Assembly: GCF_030435805.1 (NCBI RefSeq)
Contig: NC_081292.1
Span: 182,428,497 to 182,492,496 of the forward strand
Direction: 5' to 3'
From: Mustela lutreola
Lineage: Eukaryota; Chordata; Mammalia; Carnivora; Mustelidae
DNA length: 64,000 bases
Part shown: positions 32,875 through 43,895 of the stretch, in pieces
Numbering within the stretch: position 1 is the stretch's first letter
How the letters are laid out: each line of letters begins with the position of its first letter
The notes under the pieces: model-generated
What the model was told of the DNA's origin: nothing
Database searches by the model: none
What the model saw: only the letters and a program-made list of their open reading frames with translations
Translations under genes and position numbers: made by a program

Positions 32875-33060
32875 ATAGAGTAGAAGGAACCCAAATGGAC
32901 ATGGATACAAACCCAGCCTTTATGTACTCTCGTTGGAACACAGAAGGCTACTTGCTCTCTCTGAGACTCAGTGACCTCATCTGTAGAATGGAGATGCTGA
33001 TTATGCCCACCTTGTTGATTTGCTGCAAGGACAGAGCATGTGCCTAAAGAGTCTAGTGCA
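32875..33060 (+). repeat. MIR SINE remnant
   Basis: Forward MIR: tctctctgagactcagtgacctcatctgtagaatggagatg and the ttgctgcaaggacagagcatgtg tail. Confidence 0.75.
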
Positions 33061-33338
33061 CAGAGTTGCTTCCCAAGTGTTACCCCCACCCCTAGCATCA
33101 ACCAGCTCAGAACACAGCGCTTCCCTGTGAGCTCAAACCCTCTCCCACCAGTCTCATCCTCCAGTCCTCCAGTCTTGCCTCCTCCAAGTGTACCTACCCT
33201 TAGTCTCTTTCCATGAGTCAGAGAAGCTCCTTCCTTGAGTTTCTGAGAGATCAAGGGATGGAGGAGTAGTTGAAGGAGACTGGAAGGCCAGACCCTGAGC
33301 ATGAACATCAGGTTCCTTTTTCTGGAAGAGGAGGACAT

Positions 33339-33351
33339 GTTGCTTAGCAAC
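33339..33351. promoter_or_regulatory. RFX X-box palindrome
   Basis: GTTGCTTAGCAAC is a perfect dyad (GTTGCT/AGCAAC, one-base spacer) matching the X-box pattern bound by RFX factors. It lies about 9 kb downstream of FEV in unique sequence. Confidence 0.45.
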
Positions 33352-33659
33352 ACAGCAGGAAGTTATCAGGGCAGCTTCAGGCTGTGCTGTCTTTTTTATC
33401 CTGCAGCATGGGGATGTCTGAGGTGACACCAGATGGGGAGATGAATGGGGAAAGCAGGGAAGGGTCTGTGGTCTGACAGCAACCTCTGGACCTCATCCTC
33501 TCTCCCTGTGATTCACCATACCTTTACCTTTTCCCCTTGGCTTTCTACTTTTGACACACAGAGGCAGAGAGACAAGTTCTGGGTCCATCTTGCACACACT
33601 TGTATGCAATGACCACTTCCATGACCATGCATCTAAAACTCAGGATCACCTTATGTGAA

Positions 33660-33830
33660 CTGCACGTTACAGTTTACAAGACACACCCATAAACAAGATT
33701 TCACCCGATACTTACAACAGCTTCTTTAATTCCTTTATGACAGGGGGCAAAGTCTCAAGGTCCCACCGTGAGGAAATAGCGTGGCCCAAATTTGCTGCAA
33801 ATCTCAAAATATTTCCATTACATGTTGAAG
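33660..33830 (-). repeat. MIR SINE remnant
   Basis: Weak reverse-MIR order: cacgttacagtttacaagacac, then caacagcttctttaattcc and gtctcaaggtcccaccgtgagg. Confidence 0.45.
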
Positions 33831-34359
33831 CATGGATGTTAAGACAGGCATTGTCACATGCTTGTATGCACCCGATTCTATATCCGTACAGTTTGAAAGT
33901 TCTTCATGCCTAGTGTCCCAAGATGCCCCCAAATGCACCTGTCCCCCATCCCTGGTCACAAAGCAGGTACAATATAGATGCAAGGTTCCCTGCTGGCAAG
34001 AGCCAGCCTGGGGCTAGGGGCTCCTTAGAGTGTGGAATCCCAAGAGGGACCTGTCCTGGTGGCCCAGAGGCCTCAACTCAGGAATGCTGCTGGGCTGGGC
34101 CTGGTTGGCATAAATGTCTACATACCAGAAGCTGAAGCAAGTCCCTTGGCTGGCATTCTATAGAGATGCACGTGGGTCCCACTGGAACCTTGCCTGCAGC
34201 AAGGAGTAAACACATGTCACCAAGGTCATGGATAGCTCATGGGAGGTTCAGGTCTCCAGAGCTCCCCACTGCCTCAGGAGCCAGCAGAGCTGGTCAGAAC
34301 AGCCCTGGGCTCCAATCTGGACTGTGCCTTGGTCCCTTATTCCCTCTGTCAATGTTTAT

Positions 34360-34570
34360 TAATAATGCTGATTACCATAGCAATGGCTGTTACCCCAACA
34401 ACAATAATATTGTCAGGCCTGTTGAGCCACAACACATCTGAAATCCTTGTTTCCATCTGATAGATGAGAAAACCAAAGTCAGAGAGGTTGAATAACTTAA
34501 ATTAATGATCAAATAGGGACTCAAACCTCTGATTCGCAGAATTTTATTCTGTGCATCACATCACACTGCC
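34360..34570 (-). repeat. MIR SINE remnant
   Basis: Reverse MIR: ctgatagatgagaaaaccaaagtcagagaggttgaataactt then ggactcaaacctctgattc. Confidence 0.8.
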
Positions 34571-34869
34571 TTTACATGTTAGGGGAGAGTGGGGAAGGAG
34601 GAGTAGCAAAGGAAAAAATTCAGCCACTCCATCCTTCGTTGTCAAACTGCACATGCCCAGGACCATGTTGGCCAACATGCCTCAGAACAGGCAATTTGAA
34701 TAATTATTTTGATTAAGGCTTTATCAACTTCCAAAAAATTATTTGAGATGACTTACTATATAGCAATATACACAAAATGGAATGTTCAGTTTTAAAAGAC
34801 AATAAAAAAGCAGTTGGTGAAATATGAGAAATATTCCCCTAAGTCAAGAACAAGGCAAATAAATCTGTT

Positions 34870-35720
34870 TTACCCCTTCTAACCTTACCCCTGCCACTGC
34901 TGGACATTCTGCTAAAGGTCCTAGTCAATGCAATAAGACAAGAAAAGATATATTTTGTATGCAAATCTTGGAAAGGAAGATATTAAAATGTCCTTGTTTG
35001 CAGATGGTATGGCTGCCAACAGATCCAAATGAACATGAAACTAATGAAACTTATATATCCAGTAACATATAAGATTAACATACAAAAACATATGGTTATC
35101 CTATAACTCTATGAAAATAAGGGAAATGATTGGGAATACTAGATTTACAACAGCAATAAAAGATATGTTCCTAGAAAACCTAATGAAAAACATGGAAACA
35201 TCTAAATGAGGAAAACGACTAAGCTCCACTAAGGAATATAAAAGAAGACCTGAATGAAAGGAACACTTAGCCTGTTCCTGGATAGAATGACTCAATATTG
35301 CAAAATGCTAAATCTGTCCAAGTTGGTCTCCAAGAGTAATACAGTCCCTGACAGGGTTGGTTCTAAAGTTCTTCTGGACTATGCTTAAGAACAGCCTGGA
35401 CAATTTTAGCACAAGAATAATGAGCATACAGCAGAGCTGCAGTTATTAAAGATGTGGTTTGGCATAGAATAGCTAGGTAGATCAACAGAACTGAGTAGAG
35501 CTTTGAAACAGACCCATGTACATGTGGGAATTTCATAAAAGATAAAGCTCGCATTCACTATAGGGAAAAGAAAACTGTTCAAAGGTTGGCATAACTCATT
35601 ACTCATTTGAGAAAACACAGTTCATAACTCTACTTCTAGCCACATATAGAAATAAATTCCAAAATAGATTAAAGAGTGAAAGTATACTTGTATACTTGCT
35701 GACAACCAGAGACAAACATG
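34870..35720 (+). mobile_element. L1 LINE fragment (ORF2 3' part)
   Basis: Degenerate plus-strand copy of the L1 ORF2 end. It includes ggtcctagtcaatgcaataagacaagaaaa, the cttgtttgcagatggtatgg block (reverse-transcriptase FADD region), acagacccatgtacatgtgg and the ttcataaaagataaagctcgcatt block. It is riddled with stops and indels and is inactive. Confidence 0.85.
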
Positions 35721-36299
35721 GAAACTGTCACTATTTCACATTTATTGAGACCTGACTTAATGCCAGGCCCTGTGTTAGTTTTCATTGTTTAAAGAAAGGA
35801 TGTGAATAAGTTCATGTGAAGAGAAAAAGTTCCCCTAAGTTCATTATTTGAATAAGGGATAATGGGTCTTCTATGGCGTTTATGCCAAAGATAGAGGAGT
35901 GTTCTTTAAAGAGCCTTCGAGGGATCCTTGTTAAGAGTGTGTATGCGTATCCATGCTCTGTGTGTGTTCATTCACCAAATGGGCTGCCTGTGTGCCCACA
36001 GTGCTAGATAGGTACCTAATTTTACTTGTCCAGCATAGGACATTCTTAAATTCTCAGGATTTGGAAAGAGTTTGAGGAGAGGGAAGGGAATGAAGAGACT
36101 CTGGAGATGTGTGAGAGAGGTGGAGGTAGGGCTGCTCAGCCACTGCCCAGCCTCACTTTTTCCCTTCCTTCCATCCTCCATCCTTTCCTCCCTCCTCCCT
36201 ACCTTCCTTCCCTCCTTCCTCCTACCCTCCCCCCTTCCCTCCCTTATTTCTCTATTCCTCTTTTTCTTCCTTCATGATTTTCCTTCCTTTTTAAGGGAA

Positions 36300-37080
36300 T
36301 AATAATAATATTCATTGAAACAAACTAGGAAACTTAGAAAAATACTAAGAAGACAGTAAAACTGATCATTTAAAAATTCCACCACTTAGGGAGAGCAACA
36401 CTAATATTTCAGTAAACATCTTAAAAGTGTCTACTGCTGCACACATGCACACATTCAGACACACACACGCAGAATCATTCTGTGCAGATCTATTGGCTCC
36501 CTACTGTGTGCCCAGCACTATGCTAGGTACAGAGAATCTAGCAGTGAACAAGACAGACATTTTATTGGGAGGATACAAAATAAATAAGCAACAAAAAATA
36601 ATTGGGGGGGACAAATGCTGTGAAGAAAATAAATCAGGGGTAGGAGGGAAGGTGACTATGGGGCAGGCTGAGATGAATTCATCAAGAAGAGGTGGCTATT
36701 AAGCCAAGATCTGAATGACATGAAGAGGGCAGCTATTTAAAGCTTTCTCTCTCTCTCTCTCCCTCTTACACAAATAGAACTATATTATATTGTTTTTAAC
36801 CAGATATTTTCACTTTATGGTGGTCATTTTTCATGTCAACAAATATAGATTGATGTGTCATTTTTAATGGCCCATAATATCCCAACAAATATCGATTTAT
36901 TGCAATTTACTTAATCTCTTACTGTTACATCCAATTTTTTTTTATTATTATAGACAATGTTACAATAAACACCCTTATGTCCTTTTCCACTTATTATCTT
37001 AGGGCAAATTTCTGGAAATGTGAAGCTGGGTCAAAGGGCACTCTGCCTTTCACATTTTGATCCCTAGCCAAGCAGCTCTC
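36300..37080 (+). mobile_element. L1M/HAL1-type 3' UTR fragment
   Basis: attattatagacaatgttacaataaacacccttatg and gggcaaatttctggaaatgtgaagctgggtcaaagggcac are typical of old L1 3' UTRs. An unrelated old repeat-like piece with ctactgtgtgcccagcactatgctaggtac interrupts it at about 36485-36735. Confidence 0.6.
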
Positions 37081-37096
37081 CGAAAAGACTAAACTA

Positions 37097-37299
37097 TGGG
37101 CGCCTGGGTGGCTCAGTGGTTAAAGCCGCTGCCTTTGGCTCAGGTCATGATCTCAGGGTCCTGGGATCGAGTCCCACATCGGGTTCTCTGCTCAGCAGGG
37201 AGCCTGCTTCCTCCTCTCTCTCTCTCTGCCTGCCTCTCTACCTACTTGTGATTTCTCTCTGTCAAATAAATAAATAAAGTCTTTAAAAAAAAAAAAAAA
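37097..37299 (+). mobile_element. CAN-SINE, young copy
   Basis: Plus copy with an intact gggcgcctgggtggctcag head and poly(A) tail. Duplication gaaaagactaaacta / gaaaagactgaacta at 37082-37096 and 37300-37314. Confidence 0.95.
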
Positions 37300-37382
37300 G
37301 AAAAGACTGAACTAATACATATATACATATATATGTGTGTGTGTGTGTGTATAATCTCCCAGTATGAGAAAGTGCACATCTC

Positions 37383-37566
37383 CTCTTTTTTTTTAAAGGA
37401 TTTTTATGTATTTATTTGAGAGAGAGAGAGTACAAGGTGGGGAGGGTCAGAAGAAGAAGCAGACTCCCCACTGAGCAGGGAGCCCAGTGTGGGACTAAGT
37501 CCCAGGACTCAAGGATCATGACCTGAGCCGAAGCAGTCACTCAACCAACTGAGCTTCCCAGGCTTC
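37383..37566 (-). mobile_element. CAN-SINE, diverged
   Basis: Minus copy with gagagagagagtacaaggtg and a decayed gagcttcccaggcttc head. Duplication cacatctc at 37375-37382 and 37567-37574. Confidence 0.88.
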
Positions 37567-39240
37567 CACATCTCATGTTCTTATTATGGTTGGCATTTTC
37601 CATTTCTATAATCTTTGTTAATATAAGACAAGGAATCTCCCATTACTCTTTTGACTTGAATTTCCTGGTCAATGGCGAAGTCTCTTTCTATGCATTTATT
37701 AATTACTTACATTTTTGACATGAATGACATCTACATAGTTTCGATTAATTTTCTACTGAAAATAAATTTTGCTGCAAATATGTTCTCTCAGCTTGCCATT
37801 TGTCTTTTAATTTTATTTGCGGTTGCTCTTTCTCTATTTCTCCAACATTCAAAAGCTGAAATGGAGATGAATCAATGAATCAGATTCATGGAGATGAATC
37901 AGATGAATCAATCTTTTCCTTCAAGGTTTATGCCAAAAGAAATGTTCAGCACCCAACCCAAGATGCACTATTAATAATACTAACAAATAATTCTTGTTTT
38001 CTCTAAATATTTTTATTTAATATTTGACTATTACCATATATTAACTACTACTTTCTAATTATGCAAACAACATACTAATACATTTTTATTATAAAAATTA
38101 AATGCCACAGATAAGGTGAATGTCCTCTGGACAAAATCAATCCCAGTTCTTCCAGAAGTCATTTATTAAGAGTGATGTATATCTTTCTCAACTTCTATTA
38201 CACACACATACACACACACAAATTAAGGTTTAGTTTTGTTTTGCTTTGCATAAATTATATTGTACTAATCATATTGTTATGCAACTTTCAATGATACTAT
38301 ATGTTTTGTAGATCTTTCCTCAGTACATCTAGTCTAATTCATTCTTTTTAACTGAATAATATAGTATTCAGTAATTTGGCTGTATCAAAGCTTATTTAAC
38401 CCCTAACATACTGGTGAATATTTATGTCATTCTAATTTATCTCTATCCAAACAATAACACAATAAAAATATCTTTATCATATCTTTATGTGCACATATTC
38501 AAGTATTTCTCCAAGGTCAATACTAGAAATCAAAATTCATGAATACAAAGGTATGAATCTAAATTTTTAGTAGGTACTTTTAAACTGTCTCCTTTTCTTT
38601 GGGGGTCCTGGGTGGCTCAGTCAGTTAAGCGTCTGTCTTTGGCTTGGGTCATGATCCCAGAGTCCTAGGATGGAGTCCTGTCCTGGGATCGAGTCCAGCA
38701 TCAGGCACCTTGCTCAGTGCGGAGCCTGATTCTCCCTCCGGCAGCCCTCCTCCCCTGCCAGTTGTGCTCTCTTTCTCTAGAATCAATAAATAAAATCTTC
38801 AAAAACAAAAAAAAAAAAAAAAAAAAAGAAAGAAAGAAAGAAAGAAATTGTCTCCTCTTCTAAGGATTTTATAGCTTTTTTCTTTACATTGAAAAACAAC
38901 AATCTGGAATTTATTTTGGTGGTAAAGAATGAGGAATAATTGACCTTTCTTCTTCATATGAATGACTACCCAGTTGTACAAAATCATGTGCTGACTAATC
39001 CATATTTCCTAATGGATTTGAAATGGTGCCTTTACCATATATTAAATTCCTATGTATGCCAGAGTTTAGCTTTGTAATATCTATTCTGTTGTCTATTCCT
39101 AAGTCAGTGCCATATATGTTAACTACCTTAGTTCTATAATACATTTAAGTATCTGGTAGGGCAAACCCTCCATCATTACTCTTCTTTCTTATGCTTTACT
39201 TGATATTCTATGTTTTTCTGAGATCACATGTAATTTTTTA
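37567..39240 (+). mobile_element. L1M-type 3' UTR, interrupted
   Basis: Pieces follow the old L1 3'-UTR order on the plus strand: aaatatgttctctcagcttgccatttgtcttttaattt (37.77 kb), then after a CAN-SINE ctaatggatttgaaatggtgcctttaccatatattaaattcc and tgtctattcctaagtcagtgcca (39.0-39.1 kb), ending in ctggtagggcaaaccctccatcattactcttct. Confidence 0.75.
38601..38846 (+). mobile_element. CAN-SINE with (GAAA)n tail
   Basis: Plus copy containing a short internal duplication of the tcctaggatggagtcc / tcctgggatcgagtcc block and ending in poly(A) then (AAAG)n. Flanking duplication actgtctcc / attgtctcc. Confidence 0.92.
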
Positions 39241-39257
39241 AAGGAGTAAAATGTTGA

Positions 39258-39445
39258 GGGGCACCTGGGTGGCTCAGCGGATTAAGGACTCTGCCTTCAG
39301 CTCAGGTCATGATCCCAGGGTTCTGGGATTGAGCCCCACATCCGGCTCTCTGCTCAATGGGGAGCCTGCTTCCTCCTCTCTCTCTGCCTGCCTCTCTGCC
39401 TACTTGTGATCTCTGTCAAATAAATAAATAAAATCTTTTTAAAAA
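39258..39445 (+). mobile_element. CAN-SINE, young copy
   Basis: Plus full-length copy with a perfect 17-bp duplication aaggagtaaaatgttga at 39241-39257 and 39446-39462. Confidence 0.96.
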
Positions 39446-40297
39446 AAGGAGTAAAATGTTGAAAGATTAATGGAATGGATGATAAGCCCTCTTTCCTTTT
39501 AGGTAGTCATATATAAAAATGCACACAGAGAAACTAATTTTATGATTTATGGACTAGAAGCTAAATATCAATCACAGTGGACTATGACCATGGGGTATAA
39601 AGAAATGGGGTAGGGGAATTTTAAGAAAAGGGAATAACTACTGTAGGCAATATCTCTAAATAGAAATAGACATTAGGAGCAGCTAACTATTAAAGAAATA
39701 GTGGGAAAAATCCAGGCGAGGGGGGAACCCTTGAAAATTCAAGCTAGATTGGGGGAATTTTAATCCAGACACTAAGAGGTTAAACCTAAGATAGAGGAAA
39801 GAAAAAAAAATAGGGGTGGGGGTTGCTGGAGTAAAAGTTAGCCACCCAGCCTGTAAGTGCAACAGAGAGACTGAGTCCAAATCTCAACAATGTATTAAAC
39901 TAAGTTCAACTAAAGTGTTGAATCCTGAGACTATCCCTATTTTCCTATTTCGCACCCAATTTTTCACCACCGAACTGAAACAATTTTTCTACCCCGCATT
40001 TATGTGCTGTCTTAGGGTCACTGACAGCAAATTTTGTTTAACCATGTATAAAGGAATCAGGAGCACCACTTAAAGTGGAGCTATGAAGATAGTCAGCCCT
40101 CCATACCTAGCTGTCACCTGTCTTGGTCATGGTGGCGTGGCCAGAGGGGTTGCTGTGGCAGCCTCTGTTGTCAAAATCTTCCAGAGATGTGCATCTGGGG
40201 GCCTAAGGCAGAGTCCCCATAGGCTGAGGCCATAGATGTCCCCTTAGATATTGCCAGATGCACTGTTTGCTGGGTACTCTGTCTGGCAGGCAAAGCA

Positions 40298-40311
40298 GTT
40301 ACCATGACAAC
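40298..40311. promoter_or_regulatory. RFX X-box-like dyad
   Basis: GTTACCATGACAAC differs from the canonical X-box dyad GTTRCCATGGCAAC at one position. It is in unique sequence about 3.6 kb beyond the 3' end of CDK5R2. Confidence 0.45.
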
Positions 40312-41145
40312 CAACGCCCCCACGCCCAAGTCTGCGATTTTTTTTTTTTTTCATTTCTCCTTTCCCATTAAATACCAAGGTATTCCAGGGACAGGAAAGC
40401 ATAGCTCTCCGGACAGAATGTCCTCTGCTCCAGGAAGAGGGGCAGAGAAGTAGGCAGTGGCGATGTGTACATGTTATGTCTGAAGGAGCCTTCATCAGTA
40501 TAAATGTATATGTACCTGCTTTCTGGGTTAAAATGTATGTCTTTGGTTGTATCCACGAAACAAATTGTCAGATCACTGTTTAACCACACATTCGCTTTCC
40601 TGCTTCCCTCCCCTCTCTGTTGCTCCAGTGCTGGGAGAGTCACTCCAGTAGTCCTTTGCCAGGGGGAAGTGCTGAGTCATGGCTCCAGCTGGGTTTCTGT
40701 ATTCTGTTCTCCATCTCCATTCTTTCCTCAGTCGACCCCTCACCCAGGTTGGGCTCTTTCTAGAGCTCTGAGCCCTCTTCACCACTACCCTCCTCAGCCT
40801 GGACTCACTTTCCTGAGGTTCACTTCTGGGCAGTAAAGAGAAGGCACCTTCCTCTGTTTCTGCACTTTCTCCTTTCTCACCTTGCCTTCTGAGAAGACTG
40901 AGCCTTTCTCCATGTGACCACCCCTCCCTTAGAAAACCGGAGTCTGAACAGGTTTGACCCAGCAGGCTAATTATTCCATGTATTCCTCCTCCATGCTGAT
41001 CCTTCTCCAGTCCTTTACCCCCTAATCGGATTGTGGCAGTGTTCATGCTTTGGGGCATGGCAAGGAAAGTGAGATTTATTTTGACACCACGCACTGAGAC
41101 TTTTTTCTCATTCTAAGTCTCCAAGTGCCATACCCCACAGGTTCT

Positions 41146-41149
<4 letters not shown>

Positions 41150-41186
<37 letters not shown>
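41150..41186. repeat. (TG)n microsatellite
   Basis: An uninterrupted TG run of about 18 units. Confidence 0.95.
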
Positions 41187-41187
<1 letters not shown>

Positions 41188-41403
41188 GAAAGGGAGGATA
41201 TTGTGTCTATGGATTCAGGGGCAGTACCTAGTGATCCCACCAAGAGCAGGACGTTTGGGGGTCTCGGTAGGCTCTCTGGTTTCTCTTTCCCACCCACCTT
41301 AGACTCTTCTAACGCAGAAGTTCTAATAAAGGAGTCTTGTTAACTAGTTCCAAATAAGGCAGCCTAGGATTGTTTCCTCCGCTAGAGTGGGGAGAGTGGA
41401 AAG

Positions 41404-41640
41404 GTGGCCCCGCCCGCTCAGTCTGGTTACTATGGCGACAGCCGCGGGGTGACCCAAGTGCTCCTCCCTCCCTCCTCCTAAACCCAGAAAGATGACGGCA
41501 CCGCGCTGACTGCGCCAAATTCCAGCCAATGGGTGGCTGCTCCCGCCTTCCCTTCCGCCAACTCTCCCCTTCCTTCCCTCCCTCCCCCCGGAATTCGATT
41601 CACAAATCTGGGCTCGGGATTTCCGGCTCCAGGCCGGGTG
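41404..41640. promoter_or_regulatory. Promoter-like GC-rich patch, no gene assigned
   Basis: Within about 240 bases there are a GC box (ccccgccc, 41408-41415), an X-box-type dyad GTTACTATGGCGAC (41426-41439), a CRE-like half-site TGACG (41493-41497) and an NF-Y box AGCCAATGGG with CCAAT at 41526-41530, in a CpG-enriched setting flanked by AT-rich repeats. This set is typical of a TATA-less promoter. No downstream coding exon was recognised, so a non-coding transcript or an enhancer is possible. Confidence 0.45.
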
Positions 41641-42008
41641 CAAGGGCGCTGGGCCGAGATCGGGGTAGAGTCGCGGTCTGTCCTGTTAGGAGGGCAAATG
41701 GAAGCCGGTATTCTTGGGTTCTCGGGCCAGACTCCTGTAATTCACCACCAGAAGAGATCACAACCTACTTTCAAATTATTCGGAAAATCTAGTTGAAGCT
41801 GAGCCTGCAACTCCTCCTGCCCCTACAAGCCCCACCCTGCCCACAGCGCGCCAGTCAGCACCACGGACAGCGAACCAGTACCTAGTCTCCCGCCCCTCGC
41901 GGGGTTCTGACTCCTCATCCTCGAGGTCTGGCTGCAACTAGGGACGCCAGAGACGCCAGCACTCTGCTGGAGCCAGGCCTCATGGGCCAATGAAACTGAA
42001 TGGGGGCG

Positions 42009-42026
42009 CTTAGCCACGTGGCTAAG
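42009..42026. promoter_or_regulatory. 18-bp palindrome with CACGTG E-box
   Basis: CTTAGCCACGTGGCTAAG is its own reverse complement over all 18 bases. The core GCCACGTGGC fits bHLH-zipper factors such as USF or MYC/MAX. Confidence 0.5.
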
Positions 42027-42713
42027 AAGGCATCGGGACAGGAGACTCAGGCTAAAGAGCTTAGTTCTCTTCTTTCAACCCCTAAGAAAGGCACCTGTCT
42101 CCCAGGCTGTCTGTGTCCTAGCCTCCCTGGGGATAAAGGGCCAGGCCTGAACCTTAAGCAGGGTTGGACTTCCCAAGGCTATCCTGGGTAGGCGGGTGAC
42201 TAAAATGGCCTTGAAACAACCAAGGGAATTGGAGGAGGGGTGTAGAGCTGAGTGTGTGTGTGTGTCAGGCCCCACCTGAGAGTGGTGAGCACAGACTTGG
42301 TCAGGCCTCACTAGACTCTAGACAGTATATATAGCAGGGAGAGATGGAGGAAGAGAAAAGCAGCTACCGTAACTAGCTAGTTCTACCTCAACGGTCTACT
42401 TTGTAAAGGGTATAACTTTTGCTGTCTTCATTATTCAATCCCTAAATGGCCTGGGCATTAATGAAGAGTTAGGTGAGACAAGATGGATTCAGCTTTATCA
42501 TCAGGCCTCAACCTTTGGCTACTAAAGTGTCTGTAAAATGGAAGCCAATGTGAGGGCGGGATACGGAAAGAGTAGCAGTTCTCAGGGACCCATCCTCCCC
42601 AGTAGACCCGTGGGGGTCCTCCTGCCCTGTGACTGTTTCACTCCTGATCCCACTCCCTCCCTCCCGGGGCCCAAAGAAAGGCCGGCGCAAAACCATCTGC
42701 AGGCGCTTCCAGC

Positions 42714-43895
42714 GCTTTATAGTTCTCTCCGGGACAGACGGACAGACAGACAGTGCAGCCCGCGCCGTCGGCCCGCATCATTGGCACCTTGGACACGGCA
42801 CCAGGCCCAACCCAGTCCCTGGTACCTTCCCGGGAAGATTCCGGTCCGGCCTCAAATCAGCACCTCAGACAGCTCCCGGCCCCCCCCCCCTCCCCCCTCC
42901 CTCTGGAAACAACCAAATAAATTAAAAGGGGAGGAACAAAAACACCCAAAGATACGGAAGAGGGGTACCCCTCCCCCAGAGTAAGAAGAGTTTCTGTCTC
43001 CTCCCGCCCTTCCGCTGAGGCGCCGTCGCCGCCGGGATGGCCTCCTAGGTTGATTTTGCTCCCAAACCTCGGCCTCCTGAAGCCGGCATCTCCCTCCCCC
43101 CCCCCCAACTCCCGGCATGCAACACGTTGGAAAAGGTAGGGACAGGAGGTGGGGGTGGGGCGAAGGACCATCCTGGTTGTTGTCTGGGCTCCTGGGGCTG
43201 CAGTTTCTCCCCGCACCGAAGTCAGTCCAAATCAAGAATTGATATTCCCTTTGGTCTGGGAAAGGGGATATGGGGTGCTCAGTAGGGGGAAGAAATGCAA
43301 GCTGACATAGGCGGGGGGGTGGGGGTGAGCAGACAGGAGGGAAGACGGTGACACATGTCAGAAGCAAGGAAAAGAGAACGAGAAGGGGAGATGGGGACAC
43401 GGGTGCAGAAAGAGAAAGGGGAAAGGGGGGCAATGATAGTCGGATAGGGGGTAAGCTGGAGACGGAAATACACACCAAGGGTACGGAAAATGGAAAGGCA
43501 GAGAAGGAGATGTGAAGGCAGACAGGAGGAAAGATGAAGATACAGGAAGGAGGCGAGCAAACGGTCAAAATCGAGGGAGATGGATTTACAGACACACACG
43601 GAAGGGAAGGAGGAGACCCGGGTAGAATTGGAGAGATGGGGGCACAGGCAGACAGAAAGGGTGAGGTTGGGGGTCCCCCTCCCGCGCTCATCCCCCACCC
43701 CCACCCTGTGCCCAGCAAATCCAGAGCCGCGGCCTCTGGCGTCCTGGCCTCCACCTTCCCCTGCGGGACAGGGGCGGCTCCTCCTCCGGCCACGGCACGG
43801 AGCGGCGGTAACAGCGGCGGCGGCTTGATGGTCCCGGGGGCTCCGAGTGCGTGTCAGGGGCTGGGGCGGGGTGCGGGCGCGGCCCTTGGGAATCC
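42714..43895 (-). other. CDK5R2: CDK5R2 3' UTR (extent inferred)
   Basis: The sequence after the stop (leftward) is unique and free of interspersed repeats. On the gene strand it is rich in pyrimidine runs. The first plausible poly(A) hexamer leftward is the variant TATAAA, read on the minus strand at about 42714-42719, implying a 3' UTR of about 1.2 kb. A canonical minus-strand AATAAA appears only near 41.07 kb. Confidence 0.4.

Larger units (their letters stand above)
25236..41400. other. FEV-CDK5R2 intergenic region
   Basis: About 16 kb with no recognisable exon. It is built from CAN-SINEs, MIRs, L1M-type 3' ends (26.9, 34.9-35.7, 36.3-39.2 kb), microsatellites and unique sequence. Long frames such as 32658-33353 on the minus strand have no family resemblance and overlap repeats. 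Separate entries give the repeats and two strong X-box-type dyads. Confidence 0.6.

Noticed and set aside
32658-33353. 231-codon minus-strand frame
   Set aside because: Overlaps an MIR remnant and has no recognisable domain.
42852-43793. 313-codon minus-strand frame after CDK5R2
   Set aside because: It lies in the inferred CDK5R2 3' UTR and is a Ser/Pro/Leu-rich product of pyrimidine-rich sequence.
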